Of a stretch of DNA of 64,000 bases, positions 35,495 to 46,277 are shown in pieces; positions within the stretch are counted from its first letter, which is position 1; each line of letters opens with the position of its first letter. The stretch spans positions 333,501-397,500 of the forward strand of contig NW_026973704.1 in NCBI RefSeq assembly GCF_035594125.1. Direction: 5' to 3'. This DNA is from Scylla paramamosain. Lineage: Eukaryota > Arthropoda > Malacostraca > Decapoda > Portunidae. The translations under genes and the position numbers were made by a program. The notes beneath the pieces are model-generated. The model was not told where the DNA came from and searched no databases. It saw only the letters and a list, made by a program, of their open reading frames with translations.

Positions 35495-36475
35495 CAGGGG
35501 GGCAAGATACCCTTTGCCTGAATTTTATCCATATACCTAATATAGATAAATCAATATTTTTTTTGTTTGATTTATTTTGTATCTTTATTGCAGGTGAACA
35601 TTTTATAAAAATTAATATAAAGCACTATAAAAAGAAAACATGTAATTGCACATTGATATCAAGATGAACCTCAGAGTAAGTATTTATCTCTACCATGACG
35701 TCTACCAAAAATATCAGCTATGGATTCTGTGTTGAACTTGCTCACAAAATTCCTCTCAATATTTAGTATTGCTAGGCTAAATAGTCTTTCCTGTCCCATT
35801 GTTGATCGCAGGTATGACTTCAGTCTTCGCAGACATGAGAACGATCTCTCTGGTGAGCATGGTGTTGCTGGGGTGGTGGGTCGTACCTTGGCTGCTGTTG
35901 ACAAGTGGGGCAAAGTGGAACACAAAGAATTGGAAACTAAGAACTTCACGATTTCACTTGCAGTTTTAGGCCGACAATCAGATGCAAGGTTTTGATAAAT
36001 ACTTTGTTCAGCCTTTAAACTATCCTCTTGCAGAATGTAGAAATCATCTACAACCTTGTATTGTCATCACTGGCATCTTCCATCAACATTTTTGTCAAAG
36101 ATGTAAGGACAGTTGAGCTCCTACTATTAAATCTTTCTTGCATCTCAGTTACAACCCAGTCAAGTGCATCAATAAATTTCACTTCTTGCTCTCTGTTCGT
36201 CTGACAATTTGTCTTCACTTGCCTGGCTCTCCCTGTTAAGGCCAGCAGCCTCCTTGACGGCTTTTTTTTTTCCTGTGGAGTGACGCTGTCACAGGCTGCA
36301 CATCTGATGTAAACTGGTTAATTTTTTCTGTAGTTGTCTGTGCTTTTTTCCAGAGTGATGAAAAGCTTTCTTCGTCCCTGCATTTCATCAATGTTTTGAT
36401 GGTAGCTTCGACAGTGACGTTAGCTGACATAACATCCATGTCCTGCCCCTGTATGCAAGATAAATGCAAGATAAA
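35495..36475 (-). pseudogene. hAT transposase relic (zf-MYM/ZMYM1-like clade)
   Basis: The minus strand reads, in shifting frames, GQDMDVMSANVTVEATIKTL (about 36450), REQEVKFIDALDWVVTEMQE with RFNSRSSTVL (about 36200) and finally PATPCSPERSFSCLRRLKSY then LRSTMGQERLFSLAILNIER (35870-35740). The last is the hAT C-terminal dimerisation region, with ERSFSxLxxLKxxLRSxMxxxRL. The 3' terminus may be the caggggggcaagat at 35495-35508. The N-terminal half is missing and frames shift at least twice, so it is dead. It belongs to a different hAT clade from the element at 56 kb. Confidence 0.75.
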
Positions 36476-36534
36476 AAATGTGGTGTAGTCATGAGTCAAG
36501 TCACTGGTATATTTAAATGAGAGATCAGGCCAGA

Positions 36535-36715
36535 CCAGTATTCTAAAACGCTTTGCTCTCTCACCACGACTGTTTACCAGAGCCACAGAGATGACCACCA
36601 GGATTCTTGACAGTGTTTCTCCTCGTAACAATGTACAAATCCAGTTAATCTGTCACTACAACTGTAAAAACACCCTTAAAAACACTCGTGTAACTTCAAT
36701 TGGAGCCTTTGAATG
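36535..36715 (-). repeat. Dispersed repeat: ~62-bp unit plus terminal module, second copy
   Basis: Reverse complement of 22587-22756. The plus strand has attctaaaacgctttgctct, ctcaccacgactgttta and, at 36657-36710, gtaaaaacacccttaaaaac with acttcaattggagcc. It abuts the truncated 5' end of the hAT relic. Confidence 0.75.
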
Positions 36716-37027
36716 AAATGTAGTGGAGGTGTGGTGTAGCCCCCTCTCCTTATCTCCCTCCTCCTCCTCCTCCTCCTTTTCTTCCTCCTCCTACTCCTAC
36801 TACCCCAATAGCTTCCTACCTCCCTCCCCCTCCACCTCCACTACACACCCCCAGCAGATCAAAGAGAGAACCAGCACCCACGCCCCTCCCTCCCCCCTCG
36901 CCATATGAGGTACCTGGTGTGGGGGCGAGGCGGTGGAGGGGTGGGGGTGCAGGTGAGAGCTCCAGGGTCATGTGATGCTACAAGAGGTTGACGAGTTGTT
37001 CGGCCACGCCAGCTCGAGGACTTTCAT
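36716..37027. other. C-rich/TCC-rich anonymous sequence
   Basis: (TCC)n at about 36762-36800 and C-rich DNA to 36900. No gene recognised. Confidence 0.5.
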
Positions 37028-37053
37028 TGTGTGTGTGTGTGTGTGTGTGTGTG
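37028..37053 (+). repeat. (GT)n microsatellite
   Basis: About 13 units, abutting LINE copy C. Confidence 0.95.
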
Positions 37054-37520
37054 TTTTATGTAGGAGGGACACTGGCCAAGGGCAACAAAAATCCCCCCCA
37101 AAAAATTGCCCACTGAAATGCCAGTCCCATAAAAGGGTCAAAGCAGTGGTCTAAAATTGATGAATAAGTGTCTTGAAACCTCCCTCTTGAAGGAATTCAA
37201 GTCATAGGAAGGTGGAAATACAGAAGCAGGCAGGGAGTTCCAGAGTTTACCAGAGAAAGGGATGAATGATTGAGAATACTGGTTAACTCTTGCGTTAGAG
37301 AGGTGGACAGGATAGGGGTGAGAGAAAGAAGAAAGTCTTGTGCAGCGAGGCCGCGGGAGGAGGGGAGGCATGCAGTTAGCAAGATCAGAAGAGCAGTTAG
37401 CATGAAAACAGTGGTAGAAGACAGCTAGAGATGCAACACTGCGGCGGTGAGAGAGAGGCTGAAGACAGTCAGTTAGAGGAGAGGAGTTGAAAAGCTTTTG
37501 ATTCCACCCTGTCTAGAAGA

Positions 37521-37525
<5 letters not shown>
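37054..37525 (-). mobile_element. Jockey/CR1-group LINE, copy C (3' end only)
   Basis: The plus strand reads tatgtaggagggacactggc to caccctgtctagaagagcag, the complement of 48200-48670 in copy D with high similarity. On the minus strand it encodes the C-terminal NARVNQYSQSFIPFSGKLWN segment. Both ends abut (GT)n tracts; the poly-A tail is gone. Confidence 0.9.

Positions 37526-37572
<47 letters not shown>
37526..37572 (+). repeat. (GT)n microsatellite
   Basis: About 23 units, on the other side of LINE copy C. Confidence 0.95.
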
Positions 37573-37573
<1 letters not shown>

Positions 37574-37762
37574 AGACTGACAGCTGAGTTTACACGTGTC
37601 TGTATGAGTTTACCTGTATATTTATCTTTTTATCTATCTGTCTGTCTATCTGTATCTTTCTATCTATCTGACTGGCAGGTGAGTTTACACGTGTCTGTTT
37701 GTTGAGTTTACCTGTGTGTTTATTTGTCTATCCATCTATCTATTTATCTATCTATCCATCTC

Positions 37763-37836
37763 ACCTCACTGTACAAGACTTTCTACTTTCTCTCGATATT
37801 ATTCTGTTCTGTTCACCTCCCTAATACAAGAGTTTA
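37763..37836 (+). mobile_element. Jockey/CR1-group LINE, 74-bp fragment
   Basis: The segment cactgtacaagactttctac to ctaatacaagagttta matches 48375-48440 of copy D. It is followed at once by another (GT)n. Confidence 0.7.
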
Positions 37837-37851
37837 CCTGTGTGATTACTT

Positions 37852-37861
37852 GTGTGTGTGT

Positions 37862-37954
<93 letters not shown>
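37852..37954 (+). repeat. (GT)n microsatellite
   Basis: About 100 bp with one TCTG interruption. Confidence 0.95.
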
Positions 37955-37957
<3 letters not shown>

Positions 37958-38027
37958 ATCTATAATTTTGTTTTCCTTGTGTTTCTAGGTGTTTATCTGT
38001 GTTTGTGTGTGTGTTTGTGGGTGATAA

Positions 38028-38107
38028 GAACATAAGAACATAAGAAATAAGGGAAGCTGCAAGAAGCGACCAGGCTTACACGTGGCAGTCCCTGTATGAA
38101 ATATACC
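38028..38107 (-). mobile_element. CR1-like LINE 3' UTR fragment
   Basis: The plus strand aagaacataagaacataaga to cagtccctgtatgaaatata matches 19925-20010. Only the 3' UTR remains; an AGT/AGC repeat follows at 38107-38140. Confidence 0.8.
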
Positions 38108-38255
38108 AGTAGTAGTAGTAACAGTAGCAGCAGTAATAGTGGACCATCATTTTTATCCCTATTCCCGTAATGCATAAAGTAGATAAGCTCAAGAAAATTA
38201 GAATTGAATTTGTATGCATTGGATGTATTCTGCCAGGGAGATGGCTACCATATCC

Positions 38256-38366
<111 letters not shown>

Positions 38367-38385
38367 ATGCGTCACAAGTAGGAAT

Positions 38386-38913
38386 GATAACATATATAAC
38401 TTTTCTCTCTTTCCCTTTCAATTATTTTTGTATCGTTTTACTTCATTCCATCTTCTGTTATTTTATCAAATGTAACTAAAATAACTGCATGTGGATAAGG
38501 AAGAAAATAATGACGTACATCCTTCTCTCTTTTCACTTCATTCAACCTTCTATTCCTTCTTGAAATGTAGGAATTTAAAAGTAAAGAGTATGTCACTCTA
38601 TTGTTTATTCCATTTTGAAATGTAGGTATCTAAAAATTAATCCATCAAGTCTAAGGAGGAAAATAATAACATACACCTTTCTCCCTTCACTGATAACATC
38701 AATATATTTTTGTTCTTTCTCTCTTCCATCTTTTTCTTCACTCCACTTTCTATTCCCTCTTGAAATGTAGGTACGAGAATCTAAAAATACATGCACGTGT
38801 CTGGGTTAGAAAATATAAACAGACATGTATCGTTCTCTCGTCTCATTTACGTGTTTCGCTTCACTCCTATTCTGTTTCGAAATGTATCTAAAAAAACAAG
38901 TGCATATTGTGTC

Positions 38914-38918
<5 letters not shown>
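38386..38918 (+). repeat. Decayed tandem array keyed on gaaatgtagg
   Basis: The phrase gaaatgtagg (or caaatgtaac/gaaatgtatc) recurs at about 38467, 38562, 38617, 38762 and 38878. It follows forms of cactcyaccttctattcc and precedes tatctaaaaat-like sequence, then aggaaaataataacatacac and ctttctcycttcact. Spacing varies between 56 and 144 bp, so units have been partly deleted. Confidence 0.55.

Positions 38919-39010
<92 letters not shown>
38919..39010. repeat. (AT)n microsatellite
   Basis: About 92 bp. Confidence 0.97.
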
Positions 39011-39012
<2 letters not shown>

Positions 39013-40009
39013 GTATCTAATTTTAGAAATGTGTGCAGGTCGTGGGAAGTAAAGAAGAAGATATACCTGTGCGGTCAGTTTCATCCTGAGTTTAGCAGCA
39101 GCATCGACTTCTTTTGCTTCCTTTTATTGTTTTGCCTTGGCCGGTGCAAGTGCATGCGGTGGTCAGAGCGGATCAGGAGGCTTTCCACTGAATGGCGGGT
39201 TCGGGTATATGAGCCCCGCCGGTCGCCTCGCCTCGCCTCGCTTTGTTGAGAAGTAAGAGACGTCCAGAGAGCTGAGTACAGTCGAGTCCAGCTCTCCAGG
39301 ATCTGTCTTGCTCTCAGGACGTGCTGAAACGCTGCTTTTCCGTTTTTTTTTTTTTTTTTTTTATTGGCTGTATGTTTGGTCAGTGTTTGTAGGGTTCGGT
39401 TAGAGGTCTTGTGTAACTGAAGACGATTTGAGGAAGAAAACATATCAAGTCGTTGTGATCAAAGGAAAGATATCTTTTCTCACTTTTCACTCATCCACCT
39501 TCGCTTTCTGCTTCCTGCTGATTGAAAAATATAGACGCAAGCAACTAGATAGATAGCAACATTTGTCTAGCATTCAAACCATACAGCGTTCAAGTGTGCT
39601 GGAGCCTAAGTTGAAATTAATAATACCACGGAAAATTTGAGATCTCTTGATATAAGCACGGCGAAAAAGATTTTGTTGGCAGTGGTACAACCCTATAGTG
39701 CTTGAACTCTGAACGAAGCAAAGCCCCATTCGCTTCACTCGAACAGACAAGAGGAACTCAAATGTCAAGATTTAAAAGAACACGGAAGAGCGAAGAAGAG
39801 CAGAGTGGGAGAATGAAAGGGATGAACAAATGATAGGAAGAAATAAAATGTTACGAGAGGGAAGAGTGGAAGGCCAGTTTTAAGGCTCAGGTTCAAGGTT
39901 GGTTTAGTGTGGTGCTAACGAGCCGGTGCGTGGAGAGCTGTGCGGTGCTTGTGTTCCAGGCATCCCGCTGCAGTGTGAGGGGAGGAGCCCGCCATCGCGC
40001 TACTAACTG
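39011..40009. other. Anonymous sequence
   Basis: A GC-richer block with a cgcctcgcctcgcctcg run lies at 39224-39241 and a T run at 39343-39362. No gene recognised. Confidence 0.4.
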
Positions 40010-40960
40010 AAATGAAAGAAAATGTATTGTGAAGGATACTGTGTGGAGGTGAGTTTGGCTACTAACGAAGATACAAAAAAAAAAAAAAAAAAAAAAATGC
40101 AAAGTTGACAGTAATGTACCGAGAGTTCTTTCTAATAAAGTGAAATAAAAGAGAATGCAATATAGATGCAGTGAGGGTTGCACGCAAATGAATGGACCCC
40201 CCCAAAAAAACCCTGCCTAATGTTAAATGAATTATGGAAAGAGTATCACCAATAAGAGGAACTAAAAGAAAATGTAACATTGATGTGGTGAGGATGTGGT
40301 GAGGGTGCACGATAACAGATGAACTATAGTAACAATGATGTGGTGAGGATGTGGTGAGGGTGCACAATAACAGGTGAACTATAAAGAATGTATTATGTTA
40401 CGTGAAGTGGGACAAGAATTCTCACCAATAAAGCGAGATAAAAGAAAAATGTAGTATGGATGTGGCGAGGGTGCGCACTGATAGATGGACAAAAAGAATA
40501 CGCAATGATGAATAAGATGTGGCAGGAGTCCTCACAAAACAAGACGAACTGAAGGAGAATCTAACATGGCAGCGTGAGTGCACACTTACAGGTGAATTAA
40601 AGGAATGTGTTAATATAAAAATGTGACACAATTTCTTACTCTAGGTGCATAAAAAGGAAACGTAGAATATGTGACGTTGGATGTACATTAATGAAAGGAC
40701 TTACAAATGAATATAACGCAAGAGAGGTTGTGTAGGAAGTTTTCACGAATAATTCAAGTCAAAGAAAATGTGTTGTGAGAAATGCTGTTCGGGTGTGTAC
40801 AAATAAACGGGCTAAGAGAATACATAATATTGGTAAAAAAAAAGTAAATAAATAAATGAATAAAATAAATAAACTAATAAAGTAAATTGCTTTTATTTCC
40901 TTATGAAGAATCATTGATATCTCTGAGTGAAGTAATGAAAGAAAATGCAGACTGATCCAA
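40010..40960 (+). repeat. Decayed tandem array, ~105-130-bp period
   Basis: The phrase taaaagaaaatgtaat (with variants) recurs at about 40014, 40146, 40265, 40439, 40550, 40655, 40755 and 40935. Each is followed by atggatgtggtgagggtgca-like sequence, then ataacagatgaactaa, then tctcaccaataaag. Around 40281-40383 a ~57-bp portion is repeated again almost perfectly (gatgtggtgaggatgtggtg), showing more recent expansion inside the old array. Confidence 0.65.
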
Positions 40961-41065
40961 AAAAAAAAGAATAATAGTCTGAGAAAAAGCCATTAGTCAC
41001 GTAAAGAGTTTTTGTTTATTTACGTTTATAAACATTCATGACTGAAATACTGATAGATGTGACAG

Positions 41066-41165
<100 letters not shown>

Positions 41166-41302
41166 CAGCCTTTCTCTCACTTCTCTCTCACTCCACGCAC
41201 GTCACAATTGCGTCACCACTCTCCCTTGACGTCACAGCCTCTCCCTCTCCCTCGTCTCCCTCCATTGCAGAGCTTCCCAACGCTGGAAACTGCCGCGGGT
41301 CT

Positions 41303-41305
<3 letters not shown>

Positions 41306-41389
<84 letters not shown>
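41306..41389 (+). repeat. (GA)n microsatellite
   Basis: About 84 bp. The 140 bp between it and the previous tract has a palindromic tgacgtca at 41227-41234. Confidence 0.97.
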
Positions 41390-41392
<3 letters not shown>

Positions 41393-41626
41393 ACAGCAAC
41401 AACTAAAACATGAAGATGAAGAATATGAATAAGAATAACAAGAACAAGAACAACAAAAACAACAACAACAATGATAATAATAATAATCATCATAATAATA
41501 ATAATAATAATGGTAATGGCAGTAATATTTCACAGATAATTAAGAAGACGTGGAGTGAAAACAGTGGACGGCTTAAGGCGCGTAATGTCTTTTCTAAATT
41601 TGCTGAACGTAATAAATTTCTCGCCT

Positions 41627-41630
<4 letters not shown>
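41390..41630. other. (AAC/AAT)-rich sequence
   Basis: A mixed A-rich trinucleotide repeat (41420-41515), then a short anonymous stretch. Confidence 0.6.
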
Positions 41631-41684
<54 letters not shown>

Positions 41685-41717
41685 GACTAGAAGAATAATT
41701 GGCCTAGTCACTTTAAT

Positions 41718-41783
<66 letters not shown>
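41631..41783. repeat. (CT)n - 36-bp spacer - (GA)n foldback
   Basis: (CT)n at 41631-41683 and (GA)n at 41722-41780 flank a short spacer containing aataattggcctagtcactt (41694-41713) and taattagg. The outer tracts are complementary. The spacer reappears inverted at 43071-43101. Confidence 0.9.
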
Positions 41784-41967
41784 ACATGAATGCAAGAAGG
41801 CATGAATTTAAAGATGACAGGAACAAATAAATAAGGTCAAATAAAGGAACTGAATTTCATACTCGCATTCTGAAATTGTTTGTTCTCCTAGTGACTGTGT
41901 TCAAAGGTCACAAATAGTCAGTTGGATTCTTGTTGATGTTTTCCTCATTAATGGTACTGAAACCCTG

Positions 41968-42182
41968 TTAACCCTTTGACTGCCATTGGTACACCTTTCC
42001 CTAATTACCAATCACTCTGAGGCATCTTTACTTGTTCTACAGCCACATCCAATCCTTTGAACTGGGAAGAAATTGAGAAATGTATTCTTCTTTCATCGCT
42101 AACTTTGTCGTAGACGCTTCTAAAGACTTGACGCATTGCTTCTGGTGCTGCTGACTGTTGTGTGTGGCAGTGGAAGGGTTAG
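41968..42182. mobile_element. Possible short piggyBac-like MITE
   Basis: The left end is TTAA-CCCTTTGACTGCCA and the right end TGGCAGTGGAAGGG-TTAG, an imperfect ~14-bp inverted repeat flanked by TTAA/TTAG. The 215-bp interior is non-coding. The termini resemble the intronic element at 1307-1729 (CCCTTTCACTG). Confidence 0.5.
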
Positions 42183-42660
42183 TCTGTCGCCACAATCATG
42201 AAACGATCCTTGAAAACGTCAATAACTTCCTCTAATTCCTCGCGATTACGTATCATTACAACAGTGAAAGTGTCCTTGAAACGCTATTTAAAATTCCCTT
42301 AGAGATTTTATTCTCTTAAAATTTCATTCCGATCATGAAAGTATTTTTGAAGACTTTAATATCTACAACTGCAGTACCTTCGAAAATCACAATAATTTCA
42401 ACTACAGTCCTTTAATTGATGAAAGCACCTTTGAAACCTCCAATAATTTGTACTGGAGCTTGTTAAACTACAAATGGAATCATGAAAACCTCAATGAATT
42501 CGACTTAAACTTGTTAAATTACCACTGGAATCATGAAAAACCCAATAACTTCCAGCATGTTAAAACCACGAGAATCATAAAAAAAAGAAAAATGAAAACT
42601 CCCAATAACTTCCATTAGAGCCTTTAAAACTACCCCTGATAAAAAAAAAAAAACACTCCA
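42183..42660 (+). repeat. Degenerate array of the ~62-bp dispersed repeat (largest copy)
   Basis: About seven to eight units of a consensus close to aataacttccactagagcct followed by ttaaactaccactggaatca and tgaaagcaccttgaaaacct. Clear anchors are aatcatgaaaacctcaat (42479), ggaatcatgaaaaacccaat (42527) and aacttccattagagcc (42607). Units are diverged and of variable length. Confidence 0.7.
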
Positions 42661-42717
42661 GTACCCTTCAGTACAGTACTGTCTGTCAAAGCATTCCAGA
42701 TAAGACGCTTGGGGAAA

Positions 42718-42718
42718 T

Positions 42719-42758
<40 letters not shown>
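42718..42758 (+). repeat. (GT)n microsatellite
   Basis: About 20 units. Confidence 0.95.
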
Positions 42759-42759
<1 letters not shown>

Positions 42760-42983
42760 GTGTGAAAAAATAAAATCCCTATGTTCATTTTGTTCACAGG
42801 GAGATTATAACCACTGCGGAGAATAGTGAAGTGTATGAAGTGTTTATGCAAAGTGTGCCTCATAAAATGACACTTTACGAAGGCCTGTGCAAAATTTAGT
42901 TAGTTTGAGTAAGATCCAAAGTTTTCAGTCTCTCCACAAATTAGCAAAGAGATTTATGGATTGATTAAAAATGCTTATCAATT

Positions 42984-42984
<1 letters not shown>

Positions 42985-43074
<90 letters not shown>
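42985..43074 (+). repeat. (CT)n microsatellite
   Basis: About 90 bp with one CC interruption; its right edge joins the 31-bp motif shared with 41694-41724. Confidence 0.95.
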
Positions 43075-43077
<3 letters not shown>

Positions 43078-43122
43078 ATTAAAGTGACTAGGCCAATTAT
43101 TCAATTAAAAATGGCGGGAAGG

Positions 43123-43245
43123 CGAGGAGGAGGAGGAGGAGGTGGAGGTGGAGGAGGAGGAGGAGGAGGAGGAAGAAGAAGAGGAGCTGTATTAGTAATA
43201 GCAACAGGAGGAGGAGGAAGAGGAAGATGAGGAGGAAGAAGAATA
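43123..43245 (+). repeat. (GGA)n-rich tract
   Basis: An irregular GGA/GGT/GAA repeat. Confidence 0.9.
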
Positions 43246-43616
43246 GTAGATAATAAAGCAAGAAAGGAGGAAAGGAATAAAGATAGAGAAATAGATGAAT
43301 CAGATTTTCCTCTTATAAGTTTTGTGCTCTTTTTCTCCTTTCTCTTCTCTTTCCTTCATTCCCTTCTCCTCTCTGCTTCCTTCTCCCATTACTTTCCCTT
43401 TTTTTTCTTCCAACTGCTTTCTTTCCTCCTGTCCTTCCTTTTAACCCTTCTTCTTCATATTCACTTCCTATCAAGTTTTTTCCCCCGTTTTAATTTTTAT
43501 TTCCTCTCTATTTCCTAATCTCTTTCTTTAATTTTTCTCTTTTTTTCCTATGATTTCATTTTTTTTTTTCTTTCAGCTCTTTATCTGGTAGAATTTCGTC
43601 TGTTTCTCAATTCTGT

Positions 43617-43619
<3 letters not shown>
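43246..43619. other. Pyrimidine-rich anonymous sequence
   Basis: A C/T-rich strand from about 43310 to 43600; no gene recognised. Confidence 0.5.
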
Positions 43620-44255
<636 letters not shown>

Positions 44256-44259
<4 letters not shown>

Positions 44260-44705
44260 GGAGGAGAGAATGAGATAAAGATAGGAGTGAAGAGCAGAAG
44301 GAAAGAAAGGAAGGAGGGAAAGGAAGAAATGAAGAGAACGAAAGAAGGAAGGAAGGAAAGAAGGAAAGAAAATGAGAGAGAAGAAAGGAAAGGAAGGAAG
44401 AAAGGTGTAAAGAACAAGAAATGAAAGGAAAGGAAGGAAAGAAGGAGGGAAGACGAAAAGACAAGAATGAAGTGCAGGAAGAAAAAAAGAAAGAAGGAAG
44501 GAAGGGAGGAAAGAAGAAAAGGAAGCTGAAAAAAAGTTGAAAAAGAAGAAAACCGAAAGAGAGAGAAGGAGAGAGATAAAGAAAGAAAGAAGGTGAAAAG
44601 GAAAGGAGGAAGAAAGAAAGGCGAAAGGAAAGGAAAGGAGGAAGAAAAGAAGAAAGGAAGGAAAAGAGGACAAGAGATACAGGAAAAGAGGCGAGGAGGA
44701 GGCAA
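44256..44705 (+). repeat. ~450-bp purine tract (GGAA/GAAA-rich)
   Basis: The plus strand is almost only A and G with few pyrimidine interruptions. Long Ser/Phe/Leu frames on the minus strand are translations of it. Confidence 0.9.
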
Positions 44706-44788
44706 AAATGAGTGGTGGTGTAAAATATCACATCCTCTGGGGCTTCAAAACGAACTCGTATGCTCAGAAAAAGATCACATATTTCCCA

Positions 44789-44789
<1 letters not shown>

Positions 44790-44881
<92 letters not shown>
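44790..44881 (+). repeat. (CT)n microsatellite
   Basis: About 92 bp. Confidence 0.96.
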
Positions 44882-44882
<1 letters not shown>

Positions 44883-45149
44883 ATCTAAACAATTAAACAC
44901 ACATGTTCATTGTGGCCTCTGCTAAAGTTATCTTTGTGGTGTATAACTATTTTAAAGCATTATTGTGTGTGGTATAATAAATATTAATATTTTGCTAAGA
45001 TGTATAGGCACATGTATGTAACCAGTGATTAAATCAATGTATAAGTAATAAGCAAATAAATAGATTAATAAACTAGAAAATGATATGGTTATATATGTAC
45101 AGTACTTACAATAGAGGTCATGTGCATCTATATGGCAAGTTCACCGGAG
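44882..45149. other. Anonymous AT-rich sequence
   Basis: No feature seen before the LINE end at 45150. Confidence 0.4.
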
Positions 45150-46009
45150 GTCAGACACGACCATATTTTTGTGTCTTTCTTATGGAGGGTTGAGAGTCTG
45201 AAGGCGTAACCACTTGTGTGTGGACACTTTCATCTGCTGTGTGGACAGACGTCGTACGTCCACCACAGCCGTGAGGGTGTTCCACCACACTACAGTGGCG
45301 GAGGAGAAGGCCCGTTGGTGGGTGCTGGAGCGAGACCCTGGCACCTCCAAGAGGAGATCGTTGCTCAATACCGTTCTCGTATTGCGCTCAGATCTCCTCC
45401 AGGTAGCCCTCAGGTCTGCTAGGTGAGGAACATTCTGGATCTGCGCCTTATGAAGCACTGTCAGCGCTGCAACTTTCCGGCGATGATCCAGAGTGTCCCT
45501 CAGCACCGGCCCATCCTTCTGTATCTGCTGCTGCTGCTGCTGTTGTCGCTGCCGCCACGGTTGCTGGCGAGGCTGCGTCTGTCTGGCGCCACTGATGAGG
45601 CGCTCTGCCCTCCTTTGCACTTTGTCCAGCAAGTTGAGATGACATCGGGCACTGGACATCCACGTGAGCGGCGCGTACTCCATGATGGGCCTGACTTGAG
45701 CCTTGTACAGGGTCAGGAGGCCATCGGAGTCAAGGAGGTGCCTCAGACGCCTCAACAGTGTCACCTTCTGAGACGCTTTTCGGGCCACGTCCTCGAGGTG
45801 ACGGTCGAAGAGCAGCCGCGAGTCCACCTCCACGCCAAGGATGTTTACGCTGTCCTACAGAGGGATGCTGTTGTCTCCCATCTTCAGCCTTCCACGCACC
45901 TCACGCGCGTCCTCGTGAGAGCGGGACACCACCATGGCCTGAGTCTTTTCGGGGGCAAACTTGACTTGCCACCGGTCGCCCCAGGCCATGATGTCTGAGA
46001 GCAGTGCAT

Positions 46010-46012
<3 letters not shown>
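45150..46012 (-). mobile_element. LINE remnant, family 7 (RT palm to C-terminus)
   Basis: The minus strand from 46012 reads VNALLSDIMAWGDRWQVKFA then PEKTQAMVVSRSHEDAREVR, a single stop (TAG at about 45855), then VNILGVEVDSRLLFDRHLED and LYKAQVRPIMEYAPLTWMSS, a glutamine-rich insert (CAG/CTG repeat near 45520) and a C-terminal RRSERNTRT-like region to the stop at 45180. The order fits the RT palm (after the active site), thumb and connection of Jockey-like LINEs. Only one nonsense codon is evident. Its 5' end is cut at a (CT)n tract (46013-46041), so the active site is lost. Confidence 0.78.
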
Positions 46013-46041
<29 letters not shown>

Positions 46042-46045
<4 letters not shown>

Positions 46046-46277
46046 TCTTTACCTTATCATTTTCTCTTTCCCCACTCTTCTTTCTTCTTAATATCTCCTT
46101 TCTCATTCCTTCCTCTTTCACTCTCCCCTCGCTTGCTCTCTCTAGTTATCATTCCTCTCATTTTCCATTTCTAATTCTCTTCCTCTTAGCATCCTCCTTC
46201 TCATTCCCTTCCCTTCGCTCTCCCCCGCCTGTTGTGCTCTGACCCACTTCCCATCGCCACGGGAAGACACAGGACAC
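46042..46277. other. Pyrimidine-rich anonymous sequence
   Basis: C/T-rich DNA between a (CT)n tract and the start of LINE copy D. Confidence 0.45.
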
